Notes under the pieces: generated by a model
The model's database searches: none
Told to the model about the DNA's origin: nothing
The model's input: only the letters and a program-made list of their open reading frames with translations
Position numbers and translations under genes: made by a program
DNA from: Methylocella tundrae
GTDB taxonomy: Bacteria > Pseudomonadota > Alphaproteobacteria > Rhizobiales > Beijerinckiaceae
Assembly: GCF_901905185.1 (NCBI RefSeq)
Contig: NZ_CABFMQ020000142.1
Coordinates: 113,436 to 177,435, forward strand
Length of the DNA: 64,000 nucleotides
Direction: 5' to 3'
Part shown: one piece after another, positions 59,270 to 64,000 of the stretch
How the letters are laid out: every line of letters begins with the position of its first letter
Numbering within the stretch: the stretch's first letter is position 1

Positions 59270-59581
59270 TCACCGTTTGGTCACACCCAGATATTTAAGG
59301 GGCCACGTTCTCGGCTCGTCGCAGCCATCAAACATAACCCAGCTAAACTCACCGTTTCGCGCGAGAAGCGTCCCGCGCGCGGGCGTTGTCAGACCACAGG
59401 TCCGCACCCGCGCGCCGTCGATCAGCTCTTCGTCGCGCTGGCGCATCTGCGATAATCGGTCTTCAAGTTCCGCGATTATCTCTCTGAGATGAGCATTCTC
59501 GCCCCTTAGAATTCGCGCCTCTTGAGCCGCCCCGCGCCGCAGATCGGCAATTAAAGGAGGAGGCAATTCCACCGCGCTCAC
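59270..59581 (-). CDS. Small phage protein with N-terminal coiled coil
   Basis: 103 residues: a coiled-coil helix (RILRGENAHLREIIAELEDRLSQMRQRDEE) followed by a beta part (CGLTTPARGTLLARNGEFSWVMFDG). Starts at GTG and overlaps the ParB-like gene by GTGA. Function unknown. Confidence 0.55.
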   Translation of the reverse strand: MSAVELPPPLIADLRRGAAQEARILRGENAHLREIIAELEDRLSQMRQRDEELIDGARVRTCGLTTPARGTLLARNGEFSWVMFDGCDEPRTWPLKYLGVTKR

Positions 59582-60408
59582 GCGATCGCCTTCCGCCTCA
59601 GCGCCGCGTCAAGATGACGGACGATCGCGCAATACAGCAGGTCCGCCGCCTTCGCGGCCCCGGGCTTCTTCGCCTTGAAGAAAGCCTCTTCCATCTCCCC
59701 GGCGAGATCGATGTTTTTGAAAGCGCCCGTCAGCCGCGCGTCCTCGCGCCAGGCAGGATTATCGTAAAGCACAGCGGCGACGGAGGCGATGATCTTCGCC
59801 TGCAACGCGCCGCCCTGTTCGCTTTCCGAGGCGACAATGGTTTTCAGCGCCAGCACCGTCAGATCGCGCCCATATTGTGCGAGGCACTTGCCGACCGTGC
59901 CGGAAGCCATGGTCTCGCCCGGCTTCAGATCCTTGGAGGCCATATAGCTTGCGACGATCGTGACGCCGGCGGCGCGCGATGCGGCGTCGATCGCCAGCGC
60001 CTCCGGGTCGCCGGCGGCGCGCGACGCCCGATAGATCGCCAGCCGGTTGACCTTGACCGTGCCGGCGTTGATCGCCCGAAAGCTTTCGGCCTGCTGCTTT
60101 CGATCAGCCTGGATGATCAGGCAAGGCACGCTGTCTATGCCGATCGTCAGAGCCGCCGTCGTGCGATGCTGCCCGTCCACGATCGCATAGGCCCCGCCCT
60201 GCACCGGACAGACGACGACAGGCGCGAATTTCATCCATGAGAAATTCGCCGCGATGCCCCGGACATTGGTCTTTCCGGGCCCGCTGATTTCGCGCTGATA
60301 GGTCTCGTCGACAACAAGCTGCGCGATCGGCAGCCAGCGCAATTCAGGCACCGGCCCAAAATGCTCCGGCGGCGTCACGTTCCCTTTCATGGCTTCAATC
60401 GGCCGCAT
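59578..60408 (-). CDS. ParB-N-like (DGQHR) protein
   Basis: 276 residues. WLPIAQLVVDETYQREISGPGKTNVRGIAANFSWMKFAPVVV and AIVDGQHRTTAAL form the ParB/Srx N-terminal domain; the GQHR motif is complete. The C-terminal half lacks a clear HTH. Phage proteins of this class may be nucleases or DNA-binding/replication factors. Overlaps its neighbours. Confidence 0.75.
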   Translation of the reverse strand: MRPIEAMKGNVTPPEHFGPVPELRWLPIAQLVVDETYQREISGPGKTNVRGIAANFSWMKFAPVVVCPVQGGAYAIVDGQHRTTAALTIGIDSVPCLIIQADRKQQAESFRAINAGTVKVNRLAIYRASRAAGDPEALAIDAASRAAGVTIVASYMASKDLKPGETMASGTVGKCLAQYGRDLTVLALKTIVASESEQGGALQAKIIASVAAVLYDNPAWREDARLTGAFKNIDLAGEMEEAFFKAKKPGAAKAADLLYCAIVRHLDAALRRKAIA

Positions 60409-60610
60409 AGACGCCTCCCTCGATATATTGGTCGAGCTCTGCCGGCGCCGGATGCGCGTCCATCCCGCCGCGCCGGCATAGCCGATTATAGATCTGCGCC
60501 TCGCTTCGATTCAGCAGCCGCGCGATGGTCGCGGTGTCGAAACGGCAGCGCCAAAGCGCATCAACCGCATAGTCGACATCCAGCGAGTCAGGTTGCTCGA
60601 AAATGCTCAT
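60395..60610 (-). CDS. Small HTH-like phage protein
   Basis: 71 residues: VDYAVDALWRCRFDTATIARLLNRSEAQIYNRLCRRGG is a simple helix-turn-helix with AT-IARLLNRSEAQIYNR as recognition part. ATGA overlap with primase upstream and 14-bp overlap with the ParB-like gene. Probably a regulator. Confidence 0.6.
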   Translation of the reverse strand: MSIFEQPDSLDVDYAVDALWRCRFDTATIARLLNRSEAQIYNRLCRRGGMDAHPAPAELDQYIEGGVYAAD

Positions 60611-61815
60611 GGCTGACCCATCCCTTCGATTTGCCCGCGCGCCAGATCATTGTAGTCAGACCCTTCGGGCGCCATGCGCACCTCCGTCGGGCATCCCGCG
60701 CGCGACCATCTGCGCCGCGCGCATTCGAGCCGCGCCATCGTCACCAGCGGATCGCTGTCGCCATCGCCAAGAATGATCGCCTTTGCCGCGCCAGCGGGCG
60801 GCATCAGCCCCGGCGCGTCCGGGTCGGGCTCCTCGCTGGGTATCCATCGGCCCGGCTTGGTCGGATGTCTGGACGAAAGCCCCAGAGCCTTGCCCGAGAT
60901 ATTGCCGAGATCGCCGGCCGCCCAGGCGCAATAATTGACGCCGAAGCCGCGATGCACGGCCAGATAGACCGTCTCGACCGTCTCAATTCCTTCGCCGCAG
61001 AGAAAGACTCTTTCGCCGCTGCCCTCATGCCAGTCATGCAGCCGGATCGCGCCGCCCTGCTTGCCGCCGCGCATCTTTTTCGCCGGCAGCGGCGCGCCGT
61101 CAGCGGCCAAAATCTCGGCCTTGCCCGACGCCTCGCGCGGCATCTCCGCCGTTCCGAGGCGTGGATCAAGCCAGGTCCGGTGCAGCCCCAAAAACCGCCC
61201 GTCTGGACCCTGAATCGCCGCCAGCATGCACGGCCCGCGATGCACGATCGAAGGCTTCGCGCCGGCGTCTTCCGGCGCATGCCAATAGGGCTCGGCCGCC
61301 GAAAACCGCAGCGCCTTTGAGCGCACGGGATCAAGCCCGCGATGCGCGAAATAGGCGTCGACCAGCGTCTCCGCCACGGGCCCGGCGTTTTGCCAGATCG
61401 CATAGGCTTTCGCGCGCTCATCCTCGGCCAGCGCCTTCGCCCGCGCGTCATGCTCGGCGCCGCGCGCCGCGCGTTCTGCTTCCATCTTCGCGGCGGCTTC
61501 GGGATCGCGCACAGCCTCGGCCCCGCACATCGAGGCGAGCGCGGCCTGAAAATCAAGCCCGTCGAACTGCTCGAGGAAAGTGAAAGTGTCGCCGCCGCAG
61601 ACGCTTCCGCGCGCCAGGCATCCCCATGTCGAGGTCTGCGCATTGACCCACAACGGCCATTTGCCGCGCACCGGATTGCAGATGCACTGCCCTTCGCGGA
61701 TGCCGCGCGAATTCGCGCGTTTCAGCTTCGTCCGCTGGTCGATGATGTCATCGAGCGGATTGAGCGCCTTCACCTGCGCCAGATCATCCCGCGAAAGGCG
61801 CGCCATGACGCTCAT
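60607..61815 (-). CDS. DNA primase with zinc-finger and Toprim domains
   Basis: 402 residues from ATG 61,815 (ATGA overlap with the previous gene). The N-terminal zinc finger is CHC2-like (GQCICNP ... WGCLARGSVCGGD), followed by a Toprim domain: VFLCGEGIETVETVYLAV for the acidic Glu and IILGDGDSDP for the DxD. Longer upstream frames are Arg-rich artefacts. It works with the D5 helicase. Confidence 0.82.
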   Translation of the reverse strand: MSVMARLSRDDLAQVKALNPLDDIIDQRTKLKRANSRGIREGQCICNPVRGKWPLWVNAQTSTWGCLARGSVCGGDTFTFLEQFDGLDFQAALASMCGAEAVRDPEAAAKMEAERAARGAEHDARAKALAEDERAKAYAIWQNAGPVAETLVDAYFAHRGLDPVRSKALRFSAAEPYWHAPEDAGAKPSIVHRGPCMLAAIQGPDGRFLGLHRTWLDPRLGTAEMPREASGKAEILAADGAPLPAKKMRGGKQGGAIRLHDWHEGSGERVFLCGEGIETVETVYLAVHRGFGVNYCAWAAGDLGNISGKALGLSSRHPTKPGRWIPSEEPDPDAPGLMPPAGAAKAIILGDGDSDPLVTMARLECARRRWSRAGCPTEVRMAPEGSDYNDLARGQIEGMGQP

Positions 61816-62033
61816 GCCCGGGGCGCGCGATTGAGGCTCAGCCCGCAATCGGCCAGGACCTCCCGCAGCATGGCGCGGGTCTTTTCCTCGCCGAGCACGC
61901 GCCGCGCCGCCTTGATATTGGCTGTGATGGCCGAGCCGCAGAACAGCCACGCCAGCTCCGGCGTCGCGCCCTCGACAATCGCCGCGATCTCGCGTTCCTG
62001 CTTGTCGTGGATCTCGAATATTTCCAGCGCCAT
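61812..62033 (-). CDS. Small phage protein between gcrA-like gene and primase
   Basis: 73 residues: MALEIFEIHDKQEREIAAIVEGATPELAWLFCGSAITANIKAARRVLGEEK. Helical. One-base overlap (TGATG) with the gcrA-like gene and 4-bp overlap with primase confirm it is a real gene of the operon. Function unknown. Confidence 0.6.
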   Translation of the reverse strand: MALEIFEIHDKQEREIAAIVEGATPELAWLFCGSAITANIKAARRVLGEEKTRAMLREVLADCGLSLNRAPRA

Positions 62034-62551
62034 CAGTCCCTCCCGATCCGGCCGGCGGCTGACGCGCGCGGCTTCGCATAGGCCCGCGCGGCATGCGCGG
62101 CGCAGTAAGGTCCGGCGCCAGGCCGCGCCGCGCCGCAAAAGCGGAAATCCTCGACGGCCGGTCCGCCGGATGGCCAGCGGCACTGATGCGCGGCCAGTTC
62201 CGCGAACGGAACGCCCGGCCCCTCGACGAGCTCGGCGACAGGCGCCGGTGCTTCCAGCGCAGGCCGCATGGTTGGCTTGGGCGCCGGCTTTGGAGCGGGT
62301 GGTTTCAGCGCGGGGACGCGTCTGACGGGCGGCGCGGGCCGCGCGGTGGGCGCGGCCAAGGCCGTAGCCTTTGCCTCACCCCTTCGCCCGGGTCTGCTGT
62401 TGAAATGCAGCCCGCACCGCAGGGCGGCGCCAATCAGGGCGTTGCGTGAAAACACGCCGCCAAAATGTGCGGCGGCCTCCCCCGCGCTCGCGCCTTTCGC
62501 GATCAACCCTTCAAGCTCCGCGATGCGCTCATCCGACCAGCAAGCCATCAC
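62033..62551 (-). CDS. GcrA-family cell-cycle regulator homologue
   Basis: About 171-172 residues. The N-terminus CWSDERIAELEGLIAKGASAGEAAAHFGGVFSRNALIGAALRCGL is the GcrA HTH domain. A proline-rich linker leads to CRWPSGGPAVEDFRFCGAARPGAGPYCAAHAARAY, the conserved GcrA C-terminus that binds sigma-70 region 2. Host GcrA activates methylation-dependent promoters, so a phage copy could redirect host cell-cycle transcription. Starts at GTG or ATG. Confidence 0.88.
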   Translation of the reverse strand: MMACWSDERIAELEGLIAKGASAGEAAAHFGGVFSRNALIGAALRCGLHFNSRPGRRGEAKATALAAPTARPAPPVRRVPALKPPAPKPAPKPTMRPALEAPAPVAELVEGPGVPFAELAAHQCRWPSGGPAVEDFRFCGAARPGAGPYCAAHAARAYAKPRASAAGRIGRD

Positions 62552-62671
62552 TCATCCCCCGATCCGGTCAGCGGCGAGCGCGAACCACGTCGCGGCCGAG
62601 AGCGCGGCGGCGGACACTACAGACAACCCTTTCGCGCAAAGCCGATAGAAATCCGCCAACAAAAGCCTCAT
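62552..62671 (-). CDS. 39-residue membrane mini-protein
   Basis: Read MRLLLADFYRLCAKGLSVVS then AAALSAATWFALAADRIGG. One hydrophobic segment (about 14-33). The ATG overlaps the stop of the HTH gene (TGATG), and its TGA is followed at once by the GTG-ATG of the gcrA homologue, so it is likely translated. Function unknown. Confidence 0.5.
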   Translation of the reverse strand: MRLLLADFYRLCAKGLSVVSAAALSAATWFALAADRIGG

Positions 62672-62991
62672 CAAAGCCGCTCCTGCAGCTCGCCGAGTTC
62701 GGCGGCGATGCGCGCCAGCTCGACAGCCAGACTTTCACGCCGCGCGGCGCGCGCCGCCGTTCCCAGCCATTCGCAGCCCGGCAGACAGATCGCCAGAAAC
62801 TCAGGACCATAAGCGCGCACGAGGCGGCCGAAGGCCTGCAGACTCGGGCTTGCCGTTCCATCCAGCCATTTCTCAACCGTGCGCTCGGAGATCCTGATCC
62901 GCGCCGCAACAGCCGCCGCCGTTTTGACCGGGTGACGTGTTGCAAAAAAGTGACCCCAAACTTGGGTGTCGATTGGCCCTGACTTCCGCAT
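62671..62991 (-). CDS. HTH phage regulator (Cro/CII-like)
   Basis: 106 residues from MRKSGPIDTQVWGHFFATRHPVK. The HTH segment VKTAAAVAARIRISERTVEKWLDGTASPSLQAFGRL is a typical Xre/Cro-like fold. It is the first gene of the minus-strand early operon, with a 170-bp region to the divergent plus-strand gene at 63,162. Confidence 0.72.
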   Translation of the reverse strand: MRKSGPIDTQVWGHFFATRHPVKTAAAVAARIRISERTVEKWLDGTASPSLQAFGRLVRAYGPEFLAICLPGCEWLGTAARAARRESLAVELARIAAELGELQERL

Positions 62992-63161
62992 GAAACTCTC
63001 CGATGCTTTGGACACCGAAGACGACACGCTCTGGTCAGCAGCGCCGGAAGGGAGAGCAGAGAGCACGAAACACGTCGAGCTACGCATGGAACACATCCCA
63101 CAATGGCCAAAGAGCGCGCCAACGCACAGCGGCCAGCAACAACCTACGAGGATCAACCCGA

Positions 63162-63494
63162 ATGAACGCGGAGATCACGCACTCCGAGACGGAAGAGATC
63201 GAACTGTTGAAAGGGCGGATTCTGGTTCTCGAAACCGCTCTCGGAAAACTGGTGTGGCGCTGCGCGCGTCTCGCGCCAAAGCCAGCCGGATGGCTCGCGC
63301 GGCTGCGCCTCGCCCTCGGCGGCGCGCAGCAAAACTGGACGATCGCGCCGCCGCTCGGCAAAGCCGCCATGCGCGAAGCCGATGACCGCCTCGGCGAAAT
63401 TCTGCACGCACTGCATGAAGGCGAGCTCGCCTTCTCGCCGCAAAACGCAGTCCCGCGCGAACAGCCGCGCCTGGATCACGGCTCATGGCTGTGA
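63162..63494 (+). CDS. Unknown plus-strand protein divergent from the HTH gene
   Basis: 110 residues from MNAEITHSETEEIELLKGRIL; GAGGAT precedes the ATG. Starts with a short coiled-coil helix, then GGAQQNWTIAPPLG and a helical DDRLGEILHALHEGE. The position is that of a repressor-side gene, but no HTH is visible. Function unknown. Confidence 0.55.
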   Translation: MNAEITHSETEEIELLKGRILVLETALGKLVWRCARLAPKPAGWLARLRLALGGAQQNWTIAPPLGKAAMREADDRLGEILHALHEGELAFSPQNAVPREQPRLDHGSWL

Positions 63495-63500
63495 CGGCGC

Positions 63501-63746
63501 TCATCCCAAAACCTCGACCAGGCGCGTTTCCCGCATCAAGGCGAGGATTTGCGCGGCGGCGTAGACCTCGCCAAGCTCGATCGCGAGATCGATCCATTCG
63601 CCGCGAAGATCCTGCGGAACCCAGCCCGGCACGCGATTTCGCGCGCGCATGCGGCGCGACAGATAGGCCGTATCCCCACATTTGAAGCACGGCCCATGCG
63701 GCGGCGCGCCACAGGCCTGCGGCTGCGGACAGTTCGCGCGGCTCAT
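63501..63746 (-). CDS. Small Cys-motif phage protein
   Basis: 81 residues. The N-terminus CPQPQACGAPPHGPCFKCGD has four cysteines in a zinc-ribbon-like pattern; the rest, WVPQDLRGEWIDLAIELGEVYAAAQILAL, is a conserved helical part of small alphaproteobacterial phage proteins. Convergent with the 63,162 gene. No strong ribosome site is seen. Confidence 0.5.
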   Translation of the reverse strand: MSRANCPQPQACGAPPHGPCFKCGDTAYLSRRMRARNRVPGWVPQDLRGEWIDLAIELGEVYAAAQILALMRETRLVEVLG

Positions 63747-64000
63747 GGTTTTTGCCCCGGCGCTGTGCGCCCTATGACGTCCGCCATCAAGGCGCGCAGA
63801 TTGCGCACGAACAGGAGCTCCAGAAGATGATCATCGGGAAGGTCCTGCTGCCGCGGGGCGAACAGCGGGTAGTTATAACGGACCGCAATCATCCGCGGCC
63901 GGGATCGCAATCATCGCAAGTTCCGGCCCACAATCATTGCAACTAGGCCCGGCGCTTGGGACCACAATCATTGCAACTGGACCCACATTGATTGCAACCG
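63747..64000. promoter_or_regulatory. Control region with tandem TTGCAATGATTGTGG-like repeats
   Basis: Five related copies on the plus strand: GCAATCATC at 63,885, GCAATCATCGCAAG at 63,907, ACAATCATTGCAACT at 63,930 and 63,964, ACATTGATTGCAACCG at 63,985. Spacings are about 22, 23, 34 and 21 bp. Lies upstream of the 63,501-63,746 minus-strand gene. May continue beyond the edge. Confidence 0.65.

Larger units (their letters stand above)
15289..64000. mobile_element. Large temperate myovirus prophage, lambda-like head with Mu-like contractile tail (right end outside window)
   Basis: Begins at the tRNA-Pro fragment and continues to the window edge. It holds the full set of virion genes (terminase, portal, protease, capsid, sheath, tube, tape measure, baseplate, fibres), lysis candidates and a replication module. 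Almost every gene is on the minus strand with 1-14 bp overlaps, typical of phage operons. No integrase is in the window. No frameshift or premature stop was seen in an essential virion gene, so it may be inducible. Confidence 0.93.

Noticed and set aside
60361..61320. Plus-strand 319-codon frame opposite primase
   Set aside because: Arg-rich shadow of primase and neighbouring genes.
15289..64000. Transposable (Mu-like) phage
   Set aside because: Only the tail is Mu-like; no transposase pair is seen and the left end is a tRNA attachment site.

Overview
The window is high-GC alphaproteobacterial DNA, most like a Hyphomicrobiales (Beijerinckiaceae/Methylocystaceae-type) chromosome. The SPOR-protein / argS / dgt / erpA neighbourhood, the tRNA-Pro(GGG) remnant and a phage-borne GcrA homologue all point that way. 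It has two parts: host chromosome (1 to about 15,288) and the left 48.7 kb of a large temperate prophage (15,289 to beyond 64,000).

Host part. Positions 1-6488 hold housekeeping genes: a SPOR-domain protein (partial), arginyl-tRNA synthetase, a dGTPase-like HD hydrolase, the iron-sulfur carrier ErpA and a large secreted protein of unknown function. Positions 6591-14,880 form a ureide/biuret nitrogen-scavenging locus: atzE-atzG (1-carboxybiuret hydrolase), atzH, an NCS2-type permease, a biuret-hydrolase-like cysteine hydrolase, an outer-membrane protein, atzF (allophanate hydrolase, amidase domain only) and a divergent GntR/FCD regulator. A 14-bp direct repeat, one copy of it inside a palindrome, lies between atzF and the regulator. 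No ring-opening enzyme (AtzD or barbiturase) is present, so biuret or a related ureide is the likely substrate.

Prophage. The left end is a 3' fragment of tRNA-Pro(GGG) at 15,289-15,333. The intact tRNA and the integrase should lie beyond the right edge. Nearly all phage genes are on the minus strand, so they are read from right to left. The order is: a control region with a repeat array (63.9-64.0 kb), an HTH regulator, a GcrA homologue, primase, ParB-like protein, deaminase, P4/D5-type helicase, a deoxyribosyltransferase-like protein, an iteron-like region (55.6-55.9 kb), terminase, a lambda-type head (gpW, portal, S49 protease/scaffold, decoration protein, capsid E), a Mu-type contractile tail (sheath, tube, frameshifted chaperone, tape measure, gp43-gp48), tail fibres and spike, SGNH hydrolase, RlpA-like protein, glycosyltransferase, lysozyme and holin candidates, a metallophosphoesterase and a dNMP kinase.

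Unusual features. (i) An approximately 87-bp leader cassette (promoter-like block plus intrinsic terminator) occurs twice, once ahead of the head operon and once ahead of the baseplate operon, suggesting antitermination-like control. (ii) Eleven copies of GCGAGGGT lie in an AT-rich gap next to replication genes. (iii) A low-GC two-gene cassette sits exactly at the portal/protease junction beside a decayed portal duplicate. (iv) Short C-terminal peptides are shared by otherwise unrelated structural proteins. (v) A -1 frameshift joins the two tail-chaperone frames. (vi) Two plus-strand genes interrupt the minus-strand late operons.
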